A stretch of 64,000 bases of DNA from Halomonas getboli (GTDB lineage: Bacteria > Pseudomonadota > Gammaproteobacteria > Pseudomonadales > Halomonadaceae), in NCBI RefSeq assembly GCF_023094245.1, contig NZ_JALMEW010000006.1:124001-188000 (forward strand), in the 5' to 3' direction. Shown one piece after another: positions 9,138 to 20,183 of the stretch. The notes under the pieces are model-generated. The model was given only the letters and a program-made list of their open reading frames with translations. It ran no database searches and was not told the origin of the DNA. Each line of letters opens with the position of its first letter. Position 1 is the first letter of the stretch. The position numbers and the translations under genes were made by a program.

Positions 9138-10241
9138 ATGAAATTTTCCATCTCCCGCGAAGCGCTGCTGCGCCCGCTGGCACTGGTCGCCGGCGTGGTG
9201 GAGCGACGCCAGACCTTGCCGGTGCTGTCGAACGTGCTGATCCAGGTCGAGCAGGACCAGGTCTCGCTGACCGGCACCGACCTCGAGGTCGAGTTGATCG
9301 GACGCACCGTGGCCAGCCAGGTCGACCAGCCTGGCGGCATCACCGTGCCGGCGCGCAAGCTGATGGACATCTGCAAGTCGCTACCCGACCAGTCGGAGAT
9401 TCAGCTGTCGCTGGAAGAGGGGCGGGCGGTGCTGCGCAGCGGTCGCTCGCGCTTCACGCTCTCGACCCTGCCGGTGGCCGAATTCCCGAGCATCGAGGAC
9501 GGCCAGAGCAGCGTCGAGCTGAGCCTGCCCCGTGGCACGCTCAAGCACCTGATCGATTCCACCTCCTTCGCCATGGCGCAGCAGGACGTGCGCTACTACC
9601 TCAACGGCATGCTGCTGGAGTTCGCCAGCAACCTGGTGCGCGCGGTGTCCACCGACGGTCACCGCCTGGCGGTCTGCTCGCGCCCGGCCGAGATTCAGGT
9701 CGAGCCGTCGCAGAAGCTGATCGTGCCGCGCAAGGGCATCCTCGAGCTGGTGCGCCTGCTCGACGACAGCGACGAGCCGGTCAGCCTGACCCTCGGGGCG
9801 ACCCATATCCGCGCCCACACCGGCGATTTCACCTTCACCTCCAAGCTGGTGGACGGCAAGTTCCCGGACTATGAGCGGGTCGTGCCGCGCAACGGCGACA
9901 AGGTGTTCATCGCCGATCGTGCCGAGCTGCGTCAGGTGCTGTCGCGCACCGCCATTCTCTCCAACGAGAAGTACCGCGGCGTGCGCCTCAATCTGGAGGA
10001 GGGCAACCTGCGGGTCATGGCCAACAACCCCGAGCAGGAAGAGGCCGAGGAAAACGTCGCCATCGAATACGCCGGGGCGGCCATGGAGATTGGCTTCAAC
10101 GTCGGCTACCTGGTGGACGTGCTCAACGTGCTCGACCAGGACCGTGTGCAGATGACCCTGGCCGATCCCAACAGCAGCGCGCTGATGGAAGAGCCGGGCG
10201 GCGGCGACGCCCTCTACGTCGTCATGCCCATGCGTCTCTGA
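9138..10241 (+). CDS. dnaN: DnaN, DNA polymerase III sliding clamp
   Basis: 367 residues, the canonical beta-clamp length. It starts MKFSISREALLRPLALVAGVVERRQTLPVLSN, split here only by family landmarks: the first clamp domain, the second with YYLNGMLLEF and VSTDGHRLA, and the third ending in the family C-terminal MPMRL. The ring tethers polymerase III and other clamp-binding proteins to DNA. It lies 70 bases after dnaA with GAAGTGGAG upstream, and 7 bases before recF. Confidence 0.98.
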   Translation: MKFSISREALLRPLALVAGVVERRQTLPVLSNVLIQVEQDQVSLTGTDLEVELIGRTVASQVDQPGGITVPARKLMDICKSLPDQSEIQLSLEEGRAVLRSGRSRFTLSTLPVAEFPSIEDGQSSVELSLPRGTLKHLIDSTSFAMAQQDVRYYLNGMLLEFASNLVRAVSTDGHRLAVCSRPAEIQVEPSQKLIVPRKGILELVRLLDDSDEPVSLTLGATHIRAHTGDFTFTSKLVDGKFPDYERVVPRNGDKVFIADRAELRQVLSRTAILSNEKYRGVRLNLEEGNLRVMANNPEQEEAEENVAIEYAGAAMEIGFNVGYLVDVLNVLDQDRVQMTLADPNSSALMEEPGGGDALYVVMPMRL

Positions 10242-10248
10242 CGCTCGC

Positions 10249-11364
10249 ATGCCCCTCGATCGTCTCGCCTTTCAGGGCCTGCGCAATCTGCAGGCCCTCG
10301 AGTTCTCGCCCGGACCGGGCATCAATCTCTTCGTGGGTGCCAACGGCAGCGGCAAGACCAGCCTGCTGGAAGGCATTCACGTGCTCGGCATGGGGCGCTC
10401 CTTCCGCACCCGGCGCCTGCGCCATGCCATCGCCCACGATGTCGATCACCTGACCCTCCACGGCCGCCTGAAGGGCGACCCGCCGCTGCCGATCGGCGTG
10501 CGCCGCCGTCGCGAGGCCGAGGAGCTCGAGCTGCGCCTGGGCGGCGAGCGCCTGGAACGCCTCTCGGGGCTGGTCGAGGTGCTGCCGCTCCAGCTGATCA
10601 ATCCGGACGCCTTCCGCCTGCTCGAGGGCTCGCCGGCCGGTCGCCGCGAGTTTCTCGACTGGGGTGTGTTTCACGTGAAACACGACTTTCTCGACGCCTG
10701 GCGCCGCTATCGTCGCGCCCTCAAGCATCGGAATGCCCTGCTCAGGCATGGTAGAATGCACGATGCTTCACTGGATGCCTGGGAGCAAGAGCTAGTGCTG
10801 TGGGGCGAGCGACTGGACGCCCTGCGCCAGGACTGGATGGCGGACTTTCAGCCGGTGTTCAGCGAGACCCTGGCCGGGTTGATCGAGCTGCCGGGCTTGA
10901 CCCTGCGCTATTCGCGGGGCTGGGACCGCAAGCGCTCCCTGGCCGAGGTGCTCCAGCAGGGCAGGGAAACCGATCGGCAGATGGGCTTCACGCAGCAGGG
11001 CCCCCAGCGGGCCGACCTCGGCATTCGCCTCGATCGGCGGCCGGCGGTGGAAGTGCTGTCGCGGGGGCAGCAGAAGCTGGTGGTCAGCGCACTGAAGCTG
11101 GCCCAAGGGCGGCTGCTGGAACAGGCCACGGGCCAGTCCTGCGTCTACCTGATCGATGATCTTCCCGCCGAGCTGGACGATGCGCACCGCCGGGTCTTCT
11201 GTACCTGGTTGGAGAAAATGCGCTGCCAGGCATTCATCACCAGTGTCGACCCGGAGGCTCTGAGCGGCTCGTGGAGCTCGCAGACGCCGGTAGCGATGTT
11301 TCACGTGAAACGCACCGAATCGGGGCAGGGGCAGCTGCTGCCAACGGATAGACAGACTTCATGA
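10249..11364 (+). CDS. recF: RecF, recombination mediator ATPase
   Basis: 371 residues. Walker A GANGSGKTSLLEG is near residue 30, and the ABC-type signature SRGQQK precedes Walker B YLIDDLPAELD. The protein loads RecA at gaps together with RecO and RecR. Two parS-like palindromes are embedded in frame. The one at 10667-10682 is read as VFHVKH (residues 140-145) and the one at 11297-11312 as MFHVKR near the C-terminus. Neither peptide is a general RecF feature, so DNA-level selection appears to have shaped the protein. Confidence 0.96.
   Translation: MPLDRLAFQGLRNLQALEFSPGPGINLFVGANGSGKTSLLEGIHVLGMGRSFRTRRLRHAIAHDVDHLTLHGRLKGDPPLPIGVRRRREAEELELRLGGERLERLSGLVEVLPLQLINPDAFRLLEGSPAGRREFLDWGVFHVKHDFLDAWRRYRRALKHRNALLRHGRMHDASLDAWEQELVLWGERLDALRQDWMADFQPVFSETLAGLIELPGLTLRYSRGWDRKRSLAEVLQQGRETDRQMGFTQQGPQRADLGIRLDRRPAVEVLSRGQQKLVVSALKLAQGRLLEQATGQSCVYLIDDLPAELDDAHRRVFCTWLEKMRCQAFITSVDPEALSGSWSSQTPVAMFHVKRTESGQGQLLPTDRQTS
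10667..10682. promoter_or_regulatory. parS site (ParB binding), inside recF
   Basis: TGTTTCACGTGAAACA, a perfect 16-bp palindrome identical to the general bacterial parS consensus and extended by one more matching pair on each side. It lies about 3.1 kb from oriC. ParB nucleates here for origin segregation in species with chromosomal ParABS. Confidence 0.92.
11297..11312. promoter_or_regulatory. parS-like site near the recF 3' end
   Basis: TGTTTCACGTGAAACG differs from the perfect palindrome only at the last base. It sits in the C-terminal coding region of recF, 64 bases before gyrB. Confidence 0.85.
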
Positions 11365-11372
11365 CGGAGTAG

Positions 11373-13796
<2,424 letters not shown>

Positions 13797-13806
13797 CGCC
13801 TGGCGA

Positions 13807-13822
13807 TGTTCCACGTGAAACA
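13807..13822. promoter_or_regulatory. parS site downstream of gyrB
   Basis: TGTTCCACGTGAAACA: one mismatched pair (C against A) in an otherwise perfect parS palindrome. It lies 10 bases past the gyrB stop and before the terminator. Confidence 0.88.
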
Positions 13823-13840
13823 TTGCTAGCGCCGAGCTAC

Positions 13841-13880
13841 AAGAAAACCCCGAAGGTTAAGCCTTCGGGGTTTTCTTTTT
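13841..13880. terminator. Bidirectional terminator after gyrB
   Basis: AAGAAAACCCCGAAGG (13841-13856) pairs with CCTTCGGGGTTTTCTT (13862-13877), loop TTAAG, with T-rich sequence on both flanks. It ends gyrB on the + strand and could also end gmhB on the minus strand. Confidence 0.9.
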
Positions 13881-13913
13881 GCTCTGGGCGATTCCGGGCT
13901 GTCGACTTGCAGC

Positions 13914-14492
13914 TTACGGTTGTCGTCCGAGCAGCCAGTCGACGAATCCTGCCAGGTCGTCGAACACCCGTGTCCGGCCGTCGTTGGCCCGCTCGGGATG
14001 CTTGGCCAGGGTCCGTTCGCCCTTGCCGGTGCGCACCAGCACCGGGCGGCAGCCGACCGCTTCGCCGGCCTCCAGATCGCGCAGGCTGTCGCCGACCATC
14101 CAGCTGCCCGCCAGGTCGTCGATACCCAGCGCCGTGCCCACTTGCGTCAGCAGCCCCGGCAGCGGCTTGCGGCAGTCGCAGCCGTCGCCCGGGCTGTGGG
14201 GGCAGTGCACGATATGAGCGATCTCACCGCCGGCCTCGGCGACGAGGGCGTTCAGGCGCTCGTGCATTACGGCCAGCGTCGCCTCGTCATAGTAGCCCCG
14301 GGCGATGCCGGACTGGTTGGTGGCGATCGCCACCGTCCAGCCGGACTGCGAGAGGCGGGCGATGGCCTCGATGGCCTGGGGGTAGGGCAGGAACTCCTCG
14401 AGCGACTTTACGTAGTCGTCGGAATCCTGATTGATCACGCCATCCCGGTCGAGGATGACTAACTGGGCGGCAGGCTTCTCGGCTCGCGGCAT
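13914..14492 (-). CDS. gmhB: GmhB, D,D-heptose 1,7-bisphosphate phosphatase
   Basis: 192 residues. The HAD motif I is DRDGVIN, and the zinc-binding loop is CPHSPGDGCDCRKP. MVGDS is the late HAD motif. The enzyme removes the 7-phosphate in ADP-heptose synthesis, upstream of HldE's second step. MPRAEKPAAQ at 14492 is taken as the start. A farther ATG at 14541-14543 would begin MFHVKH, which is only the parS site read as codons. It lies between gyrB and glyS as in Pseudomonas, but without the acyltransferase gene found there. Confidence 0.92.
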   Translation of the reverse strand: MPRAEKPAAQLVILDRDGVINQDSDDYVKSLEEFLPYPQAIEAIARLSQSGWTVAIATNQSGIARGYYDEATLAVMHERLNALVAEAGGEIAHIVHCPHSPGDGCDCRKPLPGLLTQVGTALGIDDLAGSWMVGDSLRDLEAGEAVGCRPVLVRTGKGERTLAKHPERANDGRTRVFDDLAGFVDWLLGRQP

Positions 14493-14526
14493 GACGGCTC
14501 CGGGCAGGTTGGATCGGAAGCGGAAG

Positions 14527-14542
14527 TGTTTCACGTGGAACA
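14527..14542. promoter_or_regulatory. parS site upstream of gmhB
   Basis: TGTTTCACGTGGAACA, parS consensus with one mismatched pair. It lies 35 bases upstream of the chosen gmhB start and 28 bases before the heptamer array. Confidence 0.88.
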
Positions 14543-14569
14543 TTTTCTGCCAACCGTCAGGATATTGGT

Positions 14570-14625
14570 GGGCGAGGGGCGAGGGGCGAGGGGCGAGGGG
14601 CGAGGGGCGAGGGGCGAGGGGCGAG
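14570..14625 (+). repeat. Heptanucleotide tandem array, GGGCGAG x8
   Basis: Eight uninterrupted, identical copies of GGGCGAG span 56 bases. Every unit supplies a GGGG run when joined to its neighbour, separated by CGA, so the strand has more than the four G-runs needed for a G-quadruplex. It is in a gene-free interval between two parS sites. The perfection of the copies implies recent slippage expansion. Confidence 0.95.
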
Positions 14626-14637
14626 GAGAATGCTGTC

Positions 14638-14664
14638 TTACCCCTTACCCCTTACCCCTTACCC
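14638..14664 (+). repeat. Heptanucleotide tandem array, TTACCCC x4
   Basis: Three full copies of TTACCCC and a fourth lacking its last C. The reverse complement, GGGGTAA, matches the neighbouring GGGGCGA array at five of seven positions. The two arrays are therefore near-inverted repeats separated by a 12-base spacer, and three bases later comes another parS site. Confidence 0.92.
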
Positions 14665-14666
14665 GA

Positions 14667-14682
14667 TGTTCCACGTGAAACA
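14667..14682. promoter_or_regulatory. parS site beyond the heptamer arrays
   Basis: TGTTCCACGTGAAACA, with three further complementary bases on each side (CGA and TCG). It is the outermost of five parS sites in the window, about 7.1 kb from oriC. Confidence 0.9.
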
Positions 14683-14689
14683 TCGGCGA

Positions 14690-14724
14690 AACAAAAAGGG
14701 CCGGCGAGGCGACTCGCCGGCCCT
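14690..14724 (-). terminator. Rho-independent terminator of the glyQS operon
   Basis: On the minus strand AAGGGCCGGCGA pairs with TCGCCGGCCCTT, followed by TTTTTGT. It lies about 20 bases after the glyS stop. Confidence 0.88.
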
Positions 14725-14743
14725 TCCGCGTCGCTCGCTCAGC

Positions 14744-16810
14744 TTAGTGCTGAAGCTCGGCGATGTCCGCGACTTCGAGGAACAGTGCCTGCAGGCTGGC
14801 CAGCAGGGCAAGGCGGTTGCGCTTCACCGCCTCGTCGTCGGCCATCACCATGACGTCATCGAAGAAGCGATCGACCGGCTTGCGCAGGGTCGCCAGCACG
14901 TCCAGGGCATCGCTGTAGCGCGCCTCGGCGAACAGCGGCGCGACCTTCTCATGGCAGTCGTTCAGCGCCTCGGCCAGGGCCTTCTCGGCGTCTTCCTGCA
15001 ACAGCCCGGCGTCGATCTCGACGGAGACGTCGCCGCCCTGCTTGGCGAGGATGTTGGAGACGCGCTTGTTGGCGGCGGCCAGGGCGCCGGCTTCCTCGCG
15101 GCGGGCGAAGGCGCTCACCGCCTGCAGGCGGCGGGCGAAGTCCAGCGGCTTGGTGACCGGGCGTGCGCGCACGGCCAGGTAGACCTCGGCGCCGATGCCT
15201 TCGTCCTGGGCCCAGGCGCGGAAGCGGTCGAGCATGTAGGCCAGCACCTCGTCGACCAGGCCGTCGGCGTAGGGCAGTTCCTGATGCTGGGCGGCGGCCA
15301 GCTCGAGCAGCTCGCGCAGGTCCAGGTCCAGCTCGCCCTGGATCAGGATGTTGAGCACCCCGATGGACGCGCGACGCAGGGCGAACGGGTCCTTGGTGCC
15401 GCTGGGACGCTGACCGATGCCGAAGATGCCGGTCAGGGTGTCGAGCCGGTCGGCCAGGGCCAGGGCCTGGCCGGCGCGGGTCTGCGGGATGGCGTCGCCG
15501 GCGAAGCGCGGCAGGTACTGCTCCTCGATCGCCTGAGCGACCTCGGCGTCCTCGCCGTCATGGGTGGCGTAGTAGCGGCCCATGATGCCCTGCAGCTCGG
15601 GGAACTCCAGCACCATCTCGGTGACCAGGTCGCACTTGGCCAGCTCGGCGGCGCGACGGGCCTGGTGCACGTCGCCGTCGAGCTGGCCGGCGATGAAGGC
15701 GGCCACGGCGGCGTTGCGATGGGACTTGTCGCCCAGCGAGCCGAGCTTCTGCTGGAAGACCACGCTGGAAAGGCCGTCGAGGCGAGCGGCCAGCGGCTGC
15801 TGGCGGTCGGTCTCGTAGAAGAAGGCGGCATCGGCCAGGCGCGGGTGGATCACCTTCTCGTTGCCGCGGATCACCTGCTCCGGCTCGGCGCTGTCGATGT
15901 TGGAGATGGTGATGAAGCCGGGCTTGAGCCTGCCCTCGGCGTCCAGCAGGTGGAAGTACTTCTGGTTGGCCTTCATCGAGGAGATCAGGCACTCGGCCGG
16001 CACCTCGAGGAAGCGCTCGTCGAAGCCGCCGGCCAGGGCGACCGGCCATTCCACCAGACCGCTGACCTCGATCAGCAGCTCTTCGTCGATCACCGCCTGG
16101 GCCTCCTGCACCTCGGCCTCGGCCAGCACCTGCTCGCGGATGCGCTCGCGGCGCTTGTCGCGGTCGGCCAGCACCCAGGCCTGTTCCAGCGCCTCGAGGT
16201 AGTCGTCGGCGTGGGCGAGTTCGATCGGCTCGGGGGCATGGAAGCGATGGCCGCGGGTGGTGCGGCCGGAGGTCAGGCCCAGGGCGCCGGCCTCGACGAC
16301 CTCGCGGCCGTAGAGCATCACCAGCCAGTGGGCGGGGCGCGAGAACTCCACGCGGGAGGCGCCCCAGCGCATGTTCTTCGGCACCGGCAGGCCGGCGATG
16401 GCCTTCTCGACGATGGCCGGCAGCAGGGCGGTGGTGGCCTCGCCTTGCTGCTGCTCGCGATAGCCGAGCCAGGTGCCCTTGTCGGTCTCGAGATGGATCA
16501 GTTGATCGACCTCGACGCCGCAGGAGCGGGCGAAGCCCTGGGCGGCCTTGGTCGGTTCGCCGTCCTTGAAGGCGGCGGCCAGCGCCGGGCCGCGGCGCTC
16601 GACCTCACGATCCGGCTGCTTGTCGGCAAGCGCCTCGACGCGCACGGCCAGACGGCGCGGGGAACCGTAGGCGGTCACCTCGCCGTGGGCGATATCGGCG
16701 TCGGCCAGGCCGCGGCTCACGCCCTCGGCCAGGGCATCGGAGAGTTTGTCGATCGCGCCCGGCGGCAGTTCCTCGACGCCCAGTTCGACCAGAAAGCTAT
16801 CGGCTGCCAT
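14744..16810 (-). CDS. glyS: Glycyl-tRNA synthetase beta subunit
   Basis: 688 residues, the normal length for the bacterial beta subunit. It starts MAADSFLVELGVEELPPGAI, the conserved N-terminus (FLVEIGTEELPP in relatives), and has the core EFSRPAHWLVMLYG and RGHRFHAPEPI. It charges tRNA-Gly as part of the alpha2beta2 enzyme. The ATG at 16808-16810 is one base before the glyQ stop, so the pair is tightly coupled. An upstream ATG inside glyQ would add 34 unrelated residues. Confidence 0.97.
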   Translation of the reverse strand: MAADSFLVELGVEELPPGAIDKLSDALAEGVSRGLADADIAHGEVTAYGSPRRLAVRVEALADKQPDREVERRGPALAAAFKDGEPTKAAQGFARSCGVEVDQLIHLETDKGTWLGYREQQQGEATTALLPAIVEKAIAGLPVPKNMRWGASRVEFSRPAHWLVMLYGREVVEAGALGLTSGRTTRGHRFHAPEPIELAHADDYLEALEQAWVLADRDKRRERIREQVLAEAEVQEAQAVIDEELLIEVSGLVEWPVALAGGFDERFLEVPAECLISSMKANQKYFHLLDAEGRLKPGFITISNIDSAEPEQVIRGNEKVIHPRLADAAFFYETDRQQPLAARLDGLSSVVFQQKLGSLGDKSHRNAAVAAFIAGQLDGDVHQARRAAELAKCDLVTEMVLEFPELQGIMGRYYATHDGEDAEVAQAIEEQYLPRFAGDAIPQTRAGQALALADRLDTLTGIFGIGQRPSGTKDPFALRRASIGVLNILIQGELDLDLRELLELAAAQHQELPYADGLVDEVLAYMLDRFRAWAQDEGIGAEVYLAVRARPVTKPLDFARRLQAVSAFARREEAGALAAANKRVSNILAKQGGDVSVEIDAGLLQEDAEKALAEALNDCHEKVAPLFAEARYSDALDVLATLRKPVDRFFDDVMVMADDEAVKRNRLALLASLQALFLEVADIAELQH

Positions 16811-16811
16811 C

Positions 16812-17756
<945 letters not shown>

Positions 17757-17794
17757 TGCGGAAGCACCGTTGGCCATGAATTCACGAGCGGTCA

Positions 17795-17800
17795 AGTATA
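17795..17800 (-). promoter_or_regulatory. Candidate -10 box for glyQS
   Basis: TATACT on the minus strand, about 40 bases upstream of the glyQ start, in an AT-rich patch. The matching -35 (TATAAC at 17818-17823, 17-bp spacing) is weak. Confidence 0.4.
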
Positions 17801-17883
17801 CAATCACGGGCAGATCGGTTATAGGCGCAGCCCGGAATACCTGGGGCCATCGTCGTCGGGCGAGGGCTCGGGGCTGATCCGTC

Positions 17884-17967
17884 GACGGAGCTGCGAGAGG
17901 GCGCTGTGACCCCTCCCTGGGCGCTACCGACGCCATCCATGGCGTAGGACCCTCTCTTCGCTCCGTC
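17884..17967 (-). repeat. Dispersed double-hairpin repeat with CANGGANG loops, copy D
   Basis: Read on the minus strand, the outer stems are GACGGAG/CTCCGTC (17884-17890 with 17961-17967) and GAGAGGG/CCCTCTC (17895-17901 with 17950-17956). They enclose two hairpins: ACGCC with GGCGT around loop ATGGAT (17930-17945), and CCC with GGG around loop AGGGAG (17910-17921). The order and spacing match three other copies in the window. It lies in the divergent interval between glyQ and hldD. Confidence 0.8.
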
Positions 17968-18028
17968 CCCGGCGCCCCTCATCATCGGCCCAACCGCGGT
18001 GGCTCCAACCGCATAGAGAGGAATCCCC

Positions 18029-18985
18029 ATGATCGTAGTGACAGGCGGAGCCGGCTTCATCGGCTCGAATCTGGTCAAGGCACTCAACGAGCGCGGCCGC
18101 GACGACGTGCTGGTGGTCGACGACCTGAGCGACGGCACCAAGTTCGTCAATCTGGCCGACTGCACCCTCGGCGACTACCTGGACAAGGACGACTTCCTGG
18201 CCCGGGTGAAGGCCGCCCTCAACGGCGAGACCTCGCATCTGCCGCCCATCGAGGCGATCTTCCACGAGGGCGCCTGCTCCGACACCACGGAGTGGGATGG
18301 TCGCTTCATGCTCGAGAACAACTTCGAGTACTCCAAGGAGCTGCTGCACTTCTGCCAGCTCAAGGGCATTCCCTTCATCTACGCCTCCTCGGCCGCCACC
18401 TACGGCGGCAGCGAGGTGTTCCGCGAGGAGCCCGAGCACGAGAAGCCGCTCAACGTTTACGGCTACTCCAAGCTGCTGTTCGACCAGTACGTGCGCGCCC
18501 GCCACGACGAGTTCGAGAGCCAGGTGGTCGGCTTCCGCTACTTCAACGTCTACGGCCCCCGCGAGCAGCACAAGGGCAAGATGGCCAGCGTCGCCTACCA
18601 CCACCACACCCAGATCAGCGGCGGCCAGGACCTCAAGCTGTTCGGTGCCTGGGACGGCTATGAGGCCGGCATGCAGAGCCGCGACTTCATCTACGTCGGC
18701 GACGTGGTCGACGTGAACCTGTGGTTCCTTGACCACCCCGAGGCCTCTGGCATCTTCAACCTCGGCACCGGCCGCGCCGAGCCGTTCAAGGCCATCGGCG
18801 AGGCGGTGGTCGACTACTACGGCAAGGGCAAGATCGAGTACATCGACTTCCCCGACGAGCTCAAGGGTCGCTACCAGAGCTACACCCGCGCCGACATCGC
18901 ACGGCTGCGCGAGGCCGGCTACGACGGCGAGTTCCGCACCGTCGCCGAGGGCGTGAAGGCCTATCTGGAGTGGCTGAATGCCTGA
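18029..18985 (+). CDS. hldD: HldD, ADP-glyceromanno-heptose 6-epimerase
   Basis: 318 residues. The Rossmann motif [11 protein letters not shown] starts at residue 6, and the catalytic Tyr-Lys of the SDR fold is in [12 protein letters not shown]. The family run [13 protein letters not shown] has the form [13 protein letters not shown] here, with [12 protein letters not shown] after it. It converts ADP-D,D-heptose to ADP-L,D-heptose, the donor used by WaaF and the second heptosyltransferase downstream. AGAGAGGAAT precedes the ATG. It overlaps waaF by 8 bases. Confidence 0.97.
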   Translation: MIVVTGGAGFIGSNLVKALNERGRDDVLVVDDLSDGTKFVNLADCTLGDYLDKDDFLARVKAALNGETSHLPPIEAIFHEGACSDTTEWDGRFMLENNFEYSKELLHFCQLKGIPFIYASSAATYGGSEVFREEPEHEKPLNVYGYSKLLFDQYVRARHDEFESQVVGFRYFNVYGPREQHKGKMASVAYHHHTQISGGQDLKLFGAWDGYEAGMQSRDFIYVGDVVDVNLWFLDHPEASGIFNLGTGRAEPFKAIGEAVVDYYGKGKIEYIDFPDELKGRYQSYTRADIARLREAGYDGEFRTVAEGVKAYLEWLNA

Positions 18986-19991
18986 CCCGGGCGAGCGCAT
19001 CCTGGTCGTCGGCCCGTCCTGGGTCGGCGACATGGTCATGGCCCAGAGCCTGTTCAAGACGCTCAAGGCCCGCGACCCGGCGGCGACCATCGGCGTGGTG
19101 GCGCCGGCCTGGTCGCGGCCGATCCTCGAGCGCATGGAGGAGGTCGACGAGGTGGCCGCGCTGGAAGTCGGCCACGGCGAGTTCGGCTGGGCCGCACGGC
19201 GCAAGCTGGCGGCATCGCTGCGCGGGCGCTTCGATCGTGCCATCGTGCTGCCGCGCTCCTGGAAGTCGGCGCTGGTGCCCTTCCTGGCGCGCATCCCGCG
19301 GCGCGTCGGCTTCCATGGCGAGCAGCGCTATGCGCTGCTCAACGAGCGTCGCCGCCTCGACAAGACGGTGCTGGACCAGACCGTTAAGCGCTTCGTGTCG
19401 CTGGGCCTGCCGGCCGACGAGGCGGCGCGGGGCGACTTCCCGATCCCGCGCCCGGCGCTGCGGCGCGACGACGCCAATCTGGCATCGCTGCACGCCACGC
19501 TCGGTATCGGGACCCGCCCGGCCATCGCCATGATGCCCGGCGCCGAGTACGGCCCCGCCAAGCAGTGGCCGCTGGCCCATTTCCGCAGCCTGGCCGAGGC
19601 GCTGATCGCCGAGGGCTTCGAGGTGCGGGTGATGGGCGGGCCCAAGGACGAACCCGCCGGCGAGACCATCGCCGGCGGTCTCGAGCATGTGCACAACCTG
19701 TGCGGCAAGACCCGGCTGGCCGACGCGGTGGACCTGCTCGCCGACTGCCGCCAGGCGGTGACCAACGACTCGGGGCTGATGCACGTGGCCGCCGCCGCGG
19801 GCACCCGCATCCAGGCGATCTACGGTTCCTCGTCGCCGGCTTATACGCCGCCGCTCACCGAGAACGCCGCGATTCACTACCTGGCGCTGGACTGCTCGCC
19901 CTGCTTCGAACGGACCTGCCCGCTGGGACACACCAACTGCCTCAAGCAGCAGCCGCCGGAGAGGATCCTGTCGGCCATCCTGGCCGGCTAG
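18978..19991 (+). CDS. waaF: WaaF, ADP-heptose:LPS heptosyltransferase II
   Basis: 337 residues, GT9 family. The N-terminal [20 protein letters not shown], the [11 protein letters not shown] segment, [13 protein letters not shown] and the donor-binding [12 protein letters not shown] follow the known WaaF pattern closely. It adds the second L,D-heptose to the LPS inner core on the cytoplasmic face. The C-terminus carries four cysteines ([16 protein letters not shown]). It is coupled to hldD by overlap, and a hairpin-rich block follows. Confidence 0.95.
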   Translation: MPDPGERILVVGPSWVGDMVMAQSLFKTLKARDPAATIGVVAPAWSRPILERMEEVDEVAALEVGHGEFGWAARRKLAASLRGRFDRAIVLPRSWKSALVPFLARIPRRVGFHGEQRYALLNERRRLDKTVLDQTVKRFVSLGLPADEAARGDFPIPRPALRRDDANLASLHATLGIGTRPAIAMMPGAEYGPAKQWPLAHFRSLAEALIAEGFEVRVMGGPKDEPAGETIAGGLEHVHNLCGKTRLADAVDLLADCRQAVTNDSGLMHVAAAAGTRIQAIYGSSSPAYTPPLTENAAIHYLALDCSPCFERTCPLGHTNCLKQQPPERILSAILAG

Positions 19992-20183
19992 GCAATGCTG
20001 AAAAGTGTCTGCGCTCGGCTATACGGCGTTAAAACTCAACTCGTGCGCGAGCCCGGTCAAAGTCCTCATTTACAGCTCGTAAACTCCGGCTTTTGACTCG
20101 TGACATCCTGTCACTCGCTCTTCGAGCAGCAGAGCTGCCCAAATCGGCAATCCCTGCCGATTTGTCGTTGATTTTTGCCTTGT
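19992..20183. other. Multi-hairpin intergenic block between convergent genes
   Basis: This 192-base interval separates waaF (+) from the phosphoglycerol transferase (-). It contains TTTAC/GTAAA (20069-20083, loop AGCTC), GTGACA/TGTCAC (20100-20114, loop TCC), GCTC/GAGC (20117-20127) and a perfect 9-bp stem AAATCGGCA/TGCCGATTT (20141-20163, loop ATCCC). T-rich sequence follows the last stem on the + strand, so it is the likely waaF terminator. The whole stretch is less GC-rich than its neighbours and reads like an integrated repeat element. Confidence 0.6.
20141..20178 (+). terminator. Likely terminator of hldD-waaF
   Basis: Perfect 9-bp stem AAATCGGCA/TGCCGATTT with a 5-base loop, followed after a few bases by GATTTTTGCC. 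Confidence 0.55.

Noticed and set aside
13914..14543. A longer gmhB starting MFHVKH.
   Set aside because: The extra residues are the parS site read as codons and are not part of the family.
14570..14664. The heptamer arrays as a CRISPR.
   Set aside because: Units are seven bases with no spacers and no cas genes nearby.
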